Translations under genes and position numbers: made by a program
Notes under the pieces: generated by a model
What the model saw: only the letters and a program-made list of their open reading frames with translations
The model's database searches: none
Told to the model about the DNA's origin: nothing
Shown: positions 25,074 to 34,363 of the stretch, piece by piece
Numbering within the stretch: the first letter of the stretch is position 1
How the letters are laid out: every line of letters begins with the position of its first letter
Assembly: GCF_036226445.1 (NCBI RefSeq)
Contig: NZ_CP108474.1
Coordinates: 6,386,001 to 6,450,000 of the forward strand
Reading direction: 5' to 3'
Length of the DNA stretch: 64,000 bases
Source of the DNA: Streptomyces sp. NBC_01255
Lineage (GTDB): Bacteria; Actinomycetota; Actinomycetes; Streptomycetales; Streptomycetaceae

Positions 25074-26552
25074 TCAGCGACCCGTGTTTCCGCTCTTCTG
25101 GTCGTCGATCCTTTTCAGGAGGGATATCCCGTCCCGCGTCTCCACTACGCGGTATCCGGCGAGGCTCGGCGAGGGGGCTTCCAGCCGGCTTCCGGTCACG
25201 CAGTCCGGGTCGGTGTTGTCGGTGACGTCGTAGATCACCCACTGGGCCGGTTCCTTCGGCGGGAAGGACCGGGGGAACAGGCACACCTCACTGACGGTGG
25301 CCCGGTCCGCGAGCTGAGCGGCCAGGCGATTCGACGCGGCCACGGTCGAGCCGTCAGGGATCTTTTCGAGCAGCTCGTCCGCCGCCTTGACGTGGGCGGT
25401 CTCGCTCGACGTCCGTGGCAGTACGAGCTCGTGCAGGGGGTGGGTGAAGAAGGTGACGCTCGTGGCCACCGCTCCGATGACGCAGGCGGGCATGACCCTT
25501 CGCGAGGGCACGCCCGTGGCCACAGCGTGAATGGCGGCGGCGAAGGCGATGGGCATGAGGACGGCGCTGTAATGGAAGCCCGTGCCCCAGTAGAAGGGGT
25601 TGTCCGCCGTGAAGCGCCAGGCGAGGGTCGGCACCGCGACCAGCAGGATCGGGGAGCGGAGGGCCAGGAAGCCGGTGGGGGCGACGATCAGGAACAGCGT
25701 CAGCCACTTGACCGGGGGCCAGAGTGCTCCGGTGACCTCCATCAGCAGGCCCGCTTCCTCGGCGGCCTCAGGCGGCCAATAGGCGAACTGCCCCAGGGGA
25801 TTGAAGTACGGGAGAATCACCAGCATCTCCAGCGCCGTCGCACCGGCCCCGAAGGCGGCCACGGCGAGCCCCGTGACCCTCGGCCCCTTCCACGCCACAT
25901 AGAGGCCGATCGCGGCGACCGTGAGCCCCAGGTCCTCCTTGACCAGGACCAGCGGAATCGACCACAGGGCGGCCGAGCGCCAGTTCTTCTGCCCGGCGGC
26001 ACAGAGGGAAAGCGAAAGCAGCGGCACCGCGAAAGCGACTTCATGGAAGTCGAAGGAGATCAGTTCGGCGATTCCCCAGGAAGCCCCGTACGAAATGCCG
26101 ATCCAGTAGGCGAACTTACGCCCCTTGACCTTGTACGCCCATTTCATCAAGGGGGTTATGGAGAAGGCGACGAGTGCCGCCTGGCAGACGAGCAGGGTGT
26201 AACTGGAGGGGAATATCTTGTAGACCGGTCCCAGCAGTGCGAGGATCGGATGGAAGTGATCCCCGAGCGTGTTGTACGCGGGCCCCTTGAGATCGGAATA
26301 CGGGGCGGTGAACTCGGAGTACGACTTGACGATCTGGGTGAAGATCCCCAGGTCGTATCCGGTCGAAAGGTTTGTCACGTGGCGTCGCGCCGACGCGAGC
26401 AGGTAAATCAGGAAGAAAGCGCCGGATGTCAGAAGAGCGGCCTTTGAGAACGTCCCTGCCGCTGCTTCCGATGAGCCCTCTGTGGTTCTCTCGTCACCCC
26501 CGGTCCCTGTGCGCCGTTGAAGCGTGTCGACCGAGAGATTCGAGATATTCAT
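25074..26552 (-). CDS. DUF2079-type polytopic membrane protein
   Basis: A 492-aa protein (503-aa class) with about ten predicted membrane helices. The pattern TGYDLGIFTQ, AYNTLGDHFHPILALLGP and ISFDFHEVAFAVP matches the DUF2079 family, whose topology resembles GT-C glycosyltransferases. ATG at 26552 is chosen, although a TTG at 26591 would add 13 residues; neither has a convincing ribosome site. Downstream of a GT87 gene on the same strand with a 98-nt gap. Codon use is slightly less GC-rich in the third position than its neighbours, especially at both ends of the gene. Function unknown; a sugar transfer role is inference. Confidence 0.82.
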   Translation of the reverse strand: MNISNLSVDTLQRRTGTGGDERTTEGSSEAAAGTFSKAALLTSGAFFLIYLLASARRHVTNLSTGYDLGIFTQIVKSYSEFTAPYSDLKGPAYNTLGDHFHPILALLGPVYKIFPSSYTLLVCQAALVAFSITPLMKWAYKVKGRKFAYWIGISYGASWGIAELISFDFHEVAFAVPLLSLSLCAAGQKNWRSAALWSIPLVLVKEDLGLTVAAIGLYVAWKGPRVTGLAVAAFGAGATALEMLVILPYFNPLGQFAYWPPEAAEEAGLLMEVTGALWPPVKWLTLFLIVAPTGFLALRSPILLVAVPTLAWRFTADNPFYWGTGFHYSAVLMPIAFAAAIHAVATGVPSRRVMPACVIGAVATSVTFFTHPLHELVLPRTSSETAHVKAADELLEKIPDGSTVAASNRLAAQLADRATVSEVCLFPRSFPPKEPAQWVIYDVTDNTDPDCVTGSRLEAPSPSLAGYRVVETRDGISLLKRIDDQKSGNTGR

Positions 26553-26650
26553 GTCGGCAGGAGAACCTAACAGGGAGACAAAGGTGCCCAAGAGTACCAG
26601 CAGAGCTCTTAGGCCGGTCGGGTGAAGCTCGTACGGCTAATCCGCACCGG

Positions 26651-27916
26651 TCAGATCGAACCGGCCAGCACCTTCTCCTGCTCCGGCCGGCCCGCCGGGA
26701 CCGGGATGTGCACCGATCCGGCGTCCGTCACGGTGTGCCGCCACAGGATGCGGCAGGCGGAGAAGGTCGCGGCGATCAGCAGGCCGTTGCGCAGGAACAG
26801 CACCGCGATGCCCAGCGGATCGCTGGACGTCACATGCGAGAACCAGACGGGGTACTCGAACTGGGTCACGGCCGTCGCCCACAGCACCAGGTGGGCGGGG
26901 CGACGCATCCGGCTCGAACGGTAGACGAGACAGACGGCGGCGAGACCGAACAGCCAGATCACGTACTGCGGCGAGATCACCCGGCTCGTCACGGTGAAGA
27001 GCAGCACCGCCACGAAGGCCGCGTCCGCCGTCGTCGAGGTCGCGAAGCGCCGGGCCTTGAAGCGCCACAGAGCCAGCCAGCCGAAGGCGGCGACCGTCAG
27101 CGCCATCGCGCCGGCCGAGACCCACGAGACGTACGGGCCGAGGAACTCCATCGAGCCGTAGTTCATCCGCGCCACACCGTCCCAGCCGAAGTGCCGGGCT
27201 ATGTGGAACACCATCGCACCCAGCGACTCGACCTCCGTGCCCCGCTCGCTCTGGTACGAGAGGAAGGCCAGCGATCCCGGCATCCACGCCGTGCACAGCA
27301 GCAGCACCGCGGCCCCGCCGCCCGCCGCCGTCGACCACGACGCCCAGGTTGCCCGGCCCTTCGGAGTGCCCACGAGCAGCAGCGCCGGCCACACCTTGAG
27401 GACCGCGCCGAAGCCGGTGAGCGCCCCGAGCACCCGCGGGCTGCGGACGGCGGCCAGCAGGCCCGCCACGGCGACCGCCGTCACCATGACGTCGTACCGG
27501 GCATAGGCGGTCGGCCCGAGCAGCGGCACCGCGGCGAGCCAGAACCAGGCACCCCGCATCGACCGGCCCGGCCGGCGCCCGGTGTGGACGAGCAGTCCGA
27601 AGACGAACGCGTCGCACAGGAACGCCAGCAGGAAGAAGGCGGGGGCGTAGTCGAGGAACGGCAGCAGCGCGGGGGAGAGGATCGCCAGGGCGGCGCCGGG
27701 CGGGTACTGCCAGGTCACGTCGTCCCGGGGATACGTGCCGGACTGCAGGACCTCGAACCAGCCCCGGTAGATCTGCTCGACCTCGAACATCGCGTCCGGG
27801 CCGGGGACCACCACCACCTTGAACGTGCACAGCAGGAGGATGATCCGGGTCAGGCCCCACAGGCCGAGCGGAAGCCGCAGGCCCATGCGCGAGCCGTTCC
27901 TCACTGCGCCCGTCAT
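26651..27916 (-). CDS. GT87-family (DUF2029) membrane mannosyltransferase-like protein
   Basis: A 421-aa polytopic protein with about ten helices and a GT-C style first loop (YPRDDVTWQYPPGAAL, with the Asp pair expected to bind the polyprenyl-phosphate sugar donor). GT87 enzymes use polyprenyl-phosphomannose to extend lipomannan and lipoarabinomannan; Rv2181 in the same mycobacterial block is one (from memory). ATG at 27916 gives a normal-sized protein and avoids an upstream extension overlapping the divergent gene. Divergent from a PimB-like gene, which supports a shared role in mannosylated phosphatidylinositol lipids. Confidence 0.83.
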   Translation of the reverse strand: MTGAVRNGSRMGLRLPLGLWGLTRIILLLCTFKVVVVPGPDAMFEVEQIYRGWFEVLQSGTYPRDDVTWQYPPGAALAILSPALLPFLDYAPAFFLLAFLCDAFVFGLLVHTGRRPGRSMRGAWFWLAAVPLLGPTAYARYDVMVTAVAVAGLLAAVRSPRVLGALTGFGAVLKVWPALLLVGTPKGRATWASWSTAAGGGAAVLLLCTAWMPGSLAFLSYQSERGTEVESLGAMVFHIARHFGWDGVARMNYGSMEFLGPYVSWVSAGAMALTVAAFGWLALWRFKARRFATSTTADAAFVAVLLFTVTSRVISPQYVIWLFGLAAVCLVYRSSRMRRPAHLVLWATAVTQFEYPVWFSHVTSSDPLGIAVLFLRNGLLIAATFSACRILWRHTVTDAGSVHIPVPAGRPEQEKVLAGSI

Positions 27917-28001
27917 GCCTGTCCTGTCCTCGTCTCGCGGTCCGCTCGCGCGGAGAGTGGTGGTGCCGGGCGGTGAGTGCCATCGCGTACTGTCGGCCAC
28001 G

Positions 28002-29144
28002 ATGGACAAGACCCTGATCGTAACCAACGACTTCCCGCCGCGACCCGGCGGAATCCAGGCGTTCCTGCACAACATGGCGCTGCGCCTGGACCCCGAACAA
28101 ATCGTGGTCTACGCCTCCACATGGAAGCGAAGCCGCGACGGAGTCGAAGCGACCACTCTGTTTGACGCCGAACAGCCTTTCACGGTTGTCCGCGATCGCA
28201 CCACCATGCTGTTGCCCACACCTCGGGTCACCGCCCGCGCCACCGCGCTGCTGCGCGAACACGGCTGCCGGTCCGTCTGGTTCGGCGCCGCCGCACCGCT
28301 CGGCCTGATGGCCCCCGCGCTGCGCAGAGCGGGCGCGCAGCGGCTCGTCGCCACCACCCACGGGCACGAGGCCGGCTGGGCCCAGCTGCCCGCCGCCCGA
28401 CAACTGCTGCGGCGGATCGGCGAGGGCACGGACACCATCACCTACCTCGGCGAGTACACCCGCTCCCGGATCGCGGAGGCCCTCACGCCCGCCGCCGCCG
28501 CGCGGATGGTCCAGCTCCCGCCCGGTGTGGACGAGAAGACGTTCCACCCCGACTCGGGCGGCGCCGAGGTCCGCGCCCGCCTCGGGCTCACCGACCGGCC
28601 CGTCGTCGTCTGCGTCTCCCGGCTCGTCCCGCGCAAGGGCCAGGACACCCTGATCCGGGCCCTGCCGGCGATCCTCCGCCGGGTCCCGGACGCGGTCCTC
28701 CTGATCGTCGGCGGCGGCCCGTACGAGAAGGACCTGCGCCGCCTCGCCGGCGAGACCGGCGTGGCCGGATCCGTACGCTTCACCGGCGCCGTTCCCTGGG
28801 CCGAACTCCCCGCCCACTACGGGGCCGGGGACGTCTTCGCCATGCCCTGCCGCACCCGCCGCGGCGGCCTCGACGTCGAAGGCCTCGGCATCGTCTACCT
28901 GGAGGCCTCGGCCACCGGCCTCCCGGTCGTCGCCGGCGACTCCGGCGGCGCCCCCGACGCCGTCCTCGACGGCGAGACCGGCTGGGTCGTCCGCGGCGAG
29001 TCCGCCGAGGAGACCGCCGACCGCGTCGCCACCCTCCTCCTCGACCCCGAACTCCGCGCCCGCATGGGCGAGCGGGGCCGCGCCTGGGTCGAGGAGAAGT
29101 GGCGCTGGGACCTCCTCGCGGAACGGCTGCGCGAACTGCTCTGA
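28002..29144 (+). CDS. pimB: GT4-family glycosyltransferase (PimB-like mannosyltransferase)
   Basis: A 380-aa cytoplasmic GT-B enzyme. N-terminal IVTNDFPPRPGGIQAFLHN, the central CVSRLVPRKGQDTLI nucleotide-sugar region and the C-terminal EGLGIVYLEASATGLPVV with the E-x7-E motif define a retaining GT4 enzyme. It most resembles PimB (Rv2188c), which adds the second mannose to phosphatidylinositol using GDP-mannose, and it occupies the same place relative to trpD/qcr and fadD15. ATG at 28002. Gene symbol given by family and context; the acceptor is not proven. Confidence 0.85.
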   Translation: MDKTLIVTNDFPPRPGGIQAFLHNMALRLDPEQIVVYASTWKRSRDGVEATTLFDAEQPFTVVRDRTTMLLPTPRVTARATALLREHGCRSVWFGAAAPLGLMAPALRRAGAQRLVATTHGHEAGWAQLPAARQLLRRIGEGTDTITYLGEYTRSRIAEALTPAAAARMVQLPPGVDEKTFHPDSGGAEVRARLGLTDRPVVVCVSRLVPRKGQDTLIRALPAILRRVPDAVLLIVGGGPYEKDLRRLAGETGVAGSVRFTGAVPWAELPAHYGAGDVFAMPCRTRRGGLDVEGLGIVYLEASATGLPVVAGDSGGAPDAVLDGETGWVVRGESAEETADRVATLLLDPELRARMGERGRAWVEEKWRWDLLAERLRELL

Positions 29145-29151
29145 GACATAC

Positions 29152-29191
29152 GGAAGGGGCCCGGGGGCGATGTTCACCCCGGGCCCCTTCC
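29152..29191. terminator. Bidirectional terminator
   Basis: Perfect 15-bp stem GGAAGGGGCCCGGGG/CCCCGGGCCCCTTCC with a 10-nt loop, between the convergent pimB-like and acyl-CoA ligase genes. Confidence 0.88.
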
Positions 29192-29211
29192 GCTGCGCCG
29201 TGCGACCGGGC

Positions 29212-31008
29212 TCAGCCCTGGTAGATCGCCTCGATCTCGTCCGCGAACTCCCGCGCCACCACGTTCCGCTTCAGCTTCAGGGACGGGGTGATGTGGCCCG
29301 CCTCCTCGGTGAACTGGGCGGGAAGGACGCGGAACTTGCGGACCGACTCCGCCTTGGAGACCGCCGCGTTGCCGTCGTCGATCGCCCGCTGGACCTCCGC
29401 GAGGAGCTCCGCGTCGTCGCGCAGGGACGCCGCCGTCGAGCCCGCCGGCTTGCCGTGGTCGGCGGCCCAGCGGCCGAGGAACTCCTCGTCCAGGGTCACG
29501 AGCGCGCCCACGAACGGGCGCCCGTCGCCGACCACCATGCACTCCGCGACCAGCGCGTGCGCCCGGATCCGGTCCTCGATGACCGCCGGGGCGACGTTCT
29601 TGCCGCCCGCCGTCACCAGGATCTCCTTCTTGCGGCCCGTGATCGCGAGATAGCCGTCCTCGTCGAGCGTGCCGATGTCACCCGTGTGGAACCAGCCGTC
29701 CGCCAGCGCCTCGGCCGTCGCCGCCTCGTTGTTCCAGTACCGCGAGAAGATGTGCTCGCCGTGGAGCAGGACCTCGCCGTCGTCGGCGATCCGCACCACC
29801 GAGCCCGGCAGCGGCTGCCCGACCGTGCCGATCTTCTGCCGGTCCCACGGGTTGAACGCGGTCGCCGCGCACGACTCCGTCAGGCCGTACCCCTCCAGGA
29901 CCGTGAAGCCGATGCCCCGGAAGAAGTGGCCGAGGCGCTCGCCCAGCGGCGCGCCGCCCGAGATCGCGTACTCGCCGCGCCCGCCGAGCACCGCCCGCAG
30001 CTTGCTGAAGACCAGCTTGTCGAAGACCTTGTGCTTGAGCCTGAGGCCGAGGGACGGGCCCTCGGGGGTCCCGATCGCCCGGCTGTACGCGATCGCCGTG
30101 TGCGCGGCCTTGTCGAAGATCTTGCCCTTGCCGTCGGCCTGCGCCTTGGCCCGCGCCGAGTTGTAGACCTTCTCGAAGACCCGCGGCACGCCCAGGATCA
30201 GCGTCGGCCGGAACGAGGCCAGCTCGTCGGTGAGGTTCTTGATGTCCGGGACGCAGCCCAGCCGGATCGGCGCCATCACGGACGCGACCTCGACGAGCCG
30301 CCCGAAGACGTGCGCGGCCGGCAGGAAGAGCAGCACCGAACACTCGCCGGTACGGAAGAGGGGCTTCAGCCGCTCCACGATGTTGCCGCACTCGGCGAAG
30401 AACGCCCGGTGGGACAGGACACAGCCCTTGGGGCGGCCGGTCGTGCCCGAGGTGTAGACGATCGTGGCCGGGTCGTCGGCGTTCGCCGCCGACATCCGCG
30501 CGTCGAGCAGCTCGTCGGAGACGTCCGCGCCGTCGGCGGTGAGCATGGCGACCGCGCCGGCGTCGATCTGCCGGATGCCCTTGAGGCCCGGGAGCTCCGC
30601 CCGGACGGACTCCACCGAGGCCTCGTGGGCCGCGCTCTCCACCAGCGCCAGCGAGGCGCCCGAGTCGCCGAGGATCCACTGGATCTGCTCCGGCGAGCTC
30701 GTCTCGTAGACCGGCACGGTCACGCCGCCCGCGCTCCAGATCGCGAAGTCGAGCAGCACCCATTCGTACCGCGTACGGGACAGCAGGGCGACCCGGTCGC
30801 CCGGCTCGACGCCCGCGGCGATCAGCCCCTTGGCGGCCCCGCGGACCTCCGCGAGGAACTGCGTCGCGGTCACGTCCGTCCAGACCCCGTCGACCTTGCG
30901 TCCCATCACGGCGACGTCTGGGTGCCGGGAGGCGTTGCGGCGGATGAGATCCGTCAGGTTGCCGTCCGTGGGGACCTCGTACAGGGCCGGAAGGCTGAAC
31001 TCGCGCAA
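29212..31008 (-). CDS. Long-chain fatty-acid-CoA ligase (FadD15-like)
   Basis: A 598-aa ANL-superfamily enzyme that activates long-chain fatty acids to acyl-CoA via acyl-AMP. The P-loop YTSGTTGRPKGCVLSH, the VLEGYGLTE motif, GWFHTGDIG and the C-terminal ITGRKKEILVTAGGKNVAP hinge with the catalytic Lys region are complete. The start is TTG at 31008, supported by GGAG 8 nt upstream. Equivalent to fadD15 (Rv2187) next to pimB in mycobacteria. It may feed acyl-CoA to the PlsC-type acyltransferase encoded at 37.8 kb and to lipid mannoside acylation; that link is inference. Confidence 0.94.
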   Translation of the reverse strand: MREFSLPALYEVPTDGNLTDLIRRNASRHPDVAVMGRKVDGVWTDVTATQFLAEVRGAAKGLIAAGVEPGDRVALLSRTRYEWVLLDFAIWSAGGVTVPVYETSSPEQIQWILGDSGASLALVESAAHEASVESVRAELPGLKGIRQIDAGAVAMLTADGADVSDELLDARMSAANADDPATIVYTSGTTGRPKGCVLSHRAFFAECGNIVERLKPLFRTGECSVLLFLPAAHVFGRLVEVASVMAPIRLGCVPDIKNLTDELASFRPTLILGVPRVFEKVYNSARAKAQADGKGKIFDKAAHTAIAYSRAIGTPEGPSLGLRLKHKVFDKLVFSKLRAVLGGRGEYAISGGAPLGERLGHFFRGIGFTVLEGYGLTESCAATAFNPWDRQKIGTVGQPLPGSVVRIADDGEVLLHGEHIFSRYWNNEAATAEALADGWFHTGDIGTLDEDGYLAITGRKKEILVTAGGKNVAPAVIEDRIRAHALVAECMVVGDGRPFVGALVTLDEEFLGRWAADHGKPAGSTAASLRDDAELLAEVQRAIDDGNAAVSKAESVRKFRVLPAQFTEEAGHITPSLKLKRNVVAREFADEIEAIYQG

Positions 31009-31262
31009 GACTGCTGCTCCTCATCGGGCGCCGGCGCCACGGCTCTGTGTGATGCACCGGTGTGGTCCATGATCGGGCAGGTGCTCAGTGGGGGTGAGCA
31101 CGACTGGACTGCCCGGACGTTACCCATCAGTAGATGGTTCCGATAGGGGGTCCCGGCCAGATGTTCCGTGCGTCACACATGCATGACGGTGCTGTGCGCA
31201 CAGTAATCCACAGGTTTCCCGACTCGGAAGTAACCGCAGGTGACACCCCCTAAGGTGAGCTC

Positions 31263-32030
31263 ATGCGAGTCCATGTGGTCAGTGACGTGCACGGCAACGC
31301 CGAAGACCTCGCCACGGCGGGGGAGGGCGCCGACGCCCTCATATGCCTGGGAGACCTGGTCCTCTTCCTCGACTACGCCGACCACGGCCGCGGGATCTTC
31401 CCCGACCTCTTCGGCGTCGAGAACGCCGACCGGCTCGTGGAACTGCGCACCGCCCGCCGCTTCGACGAGGCCCGTGACCTGGGCCGCCGCCTCTGGGCCG
31501 AGCTCGACGTCGACCGCGACACCGCCATCGAGGCCGCCGTGCGCCGCCAGTACGCCGAGCTCTTCGCCGCCTTCCCCACCCCGACCTACGCCACCTACGG
31601 GAACGTCGACATCCCCCGGCTCTGGTCCGAGTTCGCCGGGCCGGGCACGACCGTCCTCGACGGACAGCGCGTCGAGCTCGGCGGCCTCACCGTCGGCTTC
31701 GTCGGCGGCGGACTGCGCACCCCGATGCGCACCCCGTACGAGGTCTCGGACGAGGAGTACGCCGCCAAGGTCGAGGCCCTGGGGGACGTCGACATCCTCT
31801 GCTCCCACATCCCGCCGGACGTCCCGGAGCTGACGTACGACACGGTGGCCCGCCGCTTCGAACGCGGCAGCCGCGCCCTGCTCGACGCGATCCGGCGCAA
31901 CCGGCCCCGGTACGCCCTCTTCGGCCACGTCCACCAGCCGCTCGCCCGGCGGATGCGGATCGCCGCGACCGAGTGCGTCAACGTCGGCCACTTCGCTTCG
32001 ACCGGCAGGCCCTTTGCCCTGGAGTGGTGA
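31263..32030 (+). CDS. Calcineurin-like metallophosphoesterase
   Basis: A 255-aa enzyme with the metal-binding series SDVHGNAEDL (residues 7-16), CLGDLVLF, TYGNVDIPRLW, a CSHIPPD histidine and FGHVHQPLA. These are the five classic phosphoesterase motifs, so two divalent metals are expected. ATG at 31263. It stands at the head of a plus-strand run with the SRPBCC, ArsA-like and DUF5304-like genes, though the gap of 107 nt leaves co-transcription open. Substrate (phosphodiester or nucleotide) is unknown. Confidence 0.88.
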   Translation: MRVHVVSDVHGNAEDLATAGEGADALICLGDLVLFLDYADHGRGIFPDLFGVENADRLVELRTARRFDEARDLGRRLWAELDVDRDTAIEAAVRRQYAELFAAFPTPTYATYGNVDIPRLWSEFAGPGTTVLDGQRVELGGLTVGFVGGGLRTPMRTPYEVSDEEYAAKVEALGDVDILCSHIPPDVPELTYDTVARRFERGSRALLDAIRRNRPRYALFGHVHQPLARRMRIAATECVNVGHFASTGRPFALEW

Positions 32031-32137
32031 CGGGCGCGGAGCCACGGCGCGATAGCCTTCCGTCGGCACATCTGTACGTCCGTGCCCCTGTTTTTCCCGT
32101 AGTTCTCGCCGGACCGCACAGTGGAGGAGCCACCGCG

Positions 32138-32581
32138 ATGGCCGAACACACCAGCTCGAGCATCACCATCGAGGCGGCGCCGGCCGACGTCATGGGTGTG
32201 ATCGCCGACTTCGCCCGCTACCCGGAGTGGACGGGCGAGGTGAAGGAGGCCGAGGTCCTGGAGACGGACGCCTCCGGCCGCGCGGAGAAGGTCCGGCTGC
32301 TCCTCGACGCCGGCGCCATCAAGGACGACCACACCCTGGCGTACACCTGGACCGGCGCCGACGAGGTCAGCTGGACCCTGGTCAAGTCCCAGATGCTCCG
32401 CTCCCTCGACGGCTCCTACCGGCTCGCCGCGCTCGGCGGCGGCGCCCGCACCGAGGTCACGTACCAGCTGACCGTCGACGTCAAGATCCCCATGCTCGGC
32501 ATGATCAAGCGCAAGGCCGAGAAGGTCATCATCGACCGCGCCCTGGCCGGCCTGAAGAAGCGCGTCGAATCCGGCGTCTGA
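32138..32581 (+). CDS. SRPBCC (START/Bet v1-like) family protein
   Basis: A 147-aa single-domain protein with the SRPBCC pattern SSITIEAAPADVMGVIADFARYPEWTGEVKEAEVLE, a central beta sheet, and a C-terminal amphipathic helix (KRKAEKVIIDRALAGLKKRVE). The fold encloses a hydrophobic cavity that binds lipids, polyketides or similar ligands. ATG at 32138 follows GGAGGAG. The homologous mycobacterial gene (Rv2185c) also precedes the ArsA-like ATPase gene, which suggests the two work together. No catalytic residues are evident. Confidence 0.87.
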   Translation: MAEHTSSSITIEAAPADVMGVIADFARYPEWTGEVKEAEVLETDASGRAEKVRLLLDAGAIKDDHTLAYTWTGADEVSWTLVKSQMLRSLDGSYRLAALGGGARTEVTYQLTVDVKIPMLGMIKRKAEKVIIDRALAGLKKRVESGV

Positions 32582-32612
32582 CCCTCCGGGCGGCGGCGGT
32601 AACGTCCTCCGC

Positions 32613-33770
32613 ATGCGGATCATCCTTGTCACCGGCCTCGGCGGCGCCGGGCGCACCACCGTCGCCGCCGCGACCGCCCTCGCCGAGGCGCGGGCGGGGC
32701 GCCGGGTCCTACTCGTCTCCGAGGAGGCGGATCCGCTCGGGGGGCCACTTCCGGACCCGCCCCGGACGGGCAGTGGGAGCCTTCGGGTCATGCGGCCCGA
32801 TCCCGCCGCGGACTTCCGCCGCGAGTTCCTCGCGCTCCAGGCCCGCTCCGGCGCCGCCCTCGACCTCCTCGGCGCCGCGCCCTTCGAGGACGCCGAGCTC
32901 ACCGAACTCCCCGGCAGCCGCCAGTTCGCCCTCCTGAGGGCCCTGCGCGACGCCGCCCACGGCGCGCACGACCTCGCCGTCGTCGACCTGCCCCCGCTCC
33001 CCGAGGCCCTCGCCCTCCTCGCCCTGCCCGAGCAGCTGCGCCGCTACCTGCGCCGCCTCCTGCCCGCCGAACGGCAGGCCGCTCGCGCGCTGCGCCCGAT
33101 GCTCGCCCAGCTCGCCGGGGTCCCCATGCCCGCGCAGTGGCTGTACGAGACCACCGCCCGCTGGGAGGCCGAGCTCGCCGCCGCCCAGGCCGTCGCCGAC
33201 GCCCCCGCCACCCGAGTCCGCCTCGTCCTCGAACCCGGACCCGCCGCCGTCCGCGCCCTGCGCACCGCCCGGCTCGGCCTCGCCCTCCAGGGCCTCGCCC
33301 TCGACGCCGTCGTCGCCAACCGGCTGCTCCCCGCCGACTCCGAGGACCCCTGGCTCGCCGGGCTGACCGCTCAGCAGCACCGGCACCTGGGGGAGCTCCG
33401 TACCGCCGCGGGCATCGTCCACGAGCTGCCGCACCTCGGACGCGACCTGCGCGGCGTCGAGGACCTCGCCCTCCTGGCGCCCGTCCCGCACACCGCCCCC
33501 CTCGCCCCCGTACCCGGCCGTGAGGTCGAGGACCGGCGGGAGGAGGACGGCGTCCTCGTCTGGCACATCGCCCTCCCCGGCGCCGTCAAGGAAGAGCTCG
33601 CCCTCGTCCGCCGCGGCGACGAACTGCTCCTGACCGTCGGCCCGTTCCGCCGCCACCTGCCCCTGCCGTCCGTCCTGCGCCGCTGCACCGTGACCGGCGC
33701 GGGGCTCGTCGAAGGGGACCTCAGGGTGCGCTTCACCCCGGACCCGGGACTCTGGCCACGTACCCCCTGA
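32613..33770 (+). CDS. ArsA/GET3-like P-loop ATPase
   Basis: A 385-aa protein with a deviant Walker A GLGGAGRTTVAAA at residues 8-20 and a VVDLPPLPEALALLALPEQL segment that corresponds to the switch II region of ArsA/GET3 ATPases. It lacks obvious arsenite-binding cysteines, and no arsenic genes are nearby. The C-terminal 90 residues form an alpha-crystallin-like beta domain (LVRRGDELLLTVGPFRRHLPLP), as seen in several actinobacterial ArsA-like proteins. ATG at 32613, 31 nt after the SRPBCC gene, likely same operon. A role in targeting or chaperoning membrane or lipid-bound proteins is inference. Confidence 0.8.
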   Translation: MRIILVTGLGGAGRTTVAAATALAEARAGRRVLLVSEEADPLGGPLPDPPRTGSGSLRVMRPDPAADFRREFLALQARSGAALDLLGAAPFEDAELTELPGSRQFALLRALRDAAHGAHDLAVVDLPPLPEALALLALPEQLRRYLRRLLPAERQAARALRPMLAQLAGVPMPAQWLYETTARWEAELAAAQAVADAPATRVRLVLEPGPAAVRALRTARLGLALQGLALDAVVANRLLPADSEDPWLAGLTAQQHRHLGELRTAAGIVHELPHLGRDLRGVEDLALLAPVPHTAPLAPVPGREVEDRREEDGVLVWHIALPGAVKEELALVRRGDELLLTVGPFRRHLPLPSVLRRCTVTGAGLVEGDLRVRFTPDPGLWPRTP

Positions 33771-33811
33771 GGGCGTGTACCGTCGAAGTACCAGCCACTG
33801 AGGAGTACGCC

Positions 33812-34297
33812 ATGAGCGATTCGGATGCCTGGGCCAAGGCGTGCGCCGAGGACCTGGAGGCGGAGAAGGCCCGCCGCCGTGCGGAGCGCGGCGCCGAGCC
33901 CGGCTCGGCCGCCGAGGAGCTCCGCAAGCTCTTCGACGCCGTAGCCGACAAGGTCGCCGGGGGACTCGGGGGCCCGCTGCTCGGCGGAATCGGCGGACTC
34001 GGCGGGATCAGCGGCGAGACCGTCAAGCAGGTCGTCAGCCAGGCGAAGGCCGTCGTCGAGCCCGTCATCGAGCGCAACCCGCAGGTCTTCGACCACCTCG
34101 CCGCCGCCGGGAACGAACTGCTCGCCGCCTACCGCTCCGCCGTCGAGGGCCACGAGACCCGCTGGACCCGCGGCGGGACCGTCGCCGAGGACGACCCGCG
34201 CCGCGAGGCCGACGCCGCTGGTGACGGTGACGGCGAGGAGAAGCCGCGCCGCGACGACGAAGGCCCCGGTACGGGCCAGCACATCGACCTCGACTGA
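33812..34297 (+). CDS. Conserved actinobacterial hypothetical protein (DUF5304-like)
   Basis: A 161-aa acidic protein. Residues 1-40 are charged and helical (SDSDAWAKACAEDLEAEKARRR), the middle has a Gly-rich segment GGLGGPLLGGIGGLGG, and the C-terminus is disordered and rich in Asp, Glu and Arg. ATG at 33812 follows a GAGGAG-like site. It lies 41 nt after the ArsA-like gene and probably belongs to the same transcript. The DUF name is from memory; no molecular function is known to me. Confidence 0.72.
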   Translation: MSDSDAWAKACAEDLEAEKARRRAERGAEPGSAAEELRKLFDAVADKVAGGLGGPLLGGIGGLGGISGETVKQVVSQAKAVVEPVIERNPQVFDHLAAAGNELLAAYRSAVEGHETRWTRGGTVAEDDPRREADAAGDGDGEEKPRRDDEGPGTGQHIDLD

Positions 34298-34363
34298 TCG
34301 GGACGACCCCTCCCCTCGGGTACGGTGGGCCGTAGCGGGGCTCGACCGAAAACTGAGGGACAC

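Noticed and set aside
26637..29177. 846-codon minus-strand open frame
   Set aside because: Runs antisense through the pimB-like gene and out of frame through the GT87 gene; no coherent domain.
31192..31203. CTGTGCGCACAG palindrome upstream of the phosphoesterase gene
   Set aside because: Only 12 bp, no match to a known operator and no promoter aligned with it; too short to separate from chance in GC-rich DNA.
32613..33770. Arsenic resistance ATPase ArsA
   Set aside because: The P-loop matches ArsA/GET3, but arsenite-binding cysteines and ars genes are absent.
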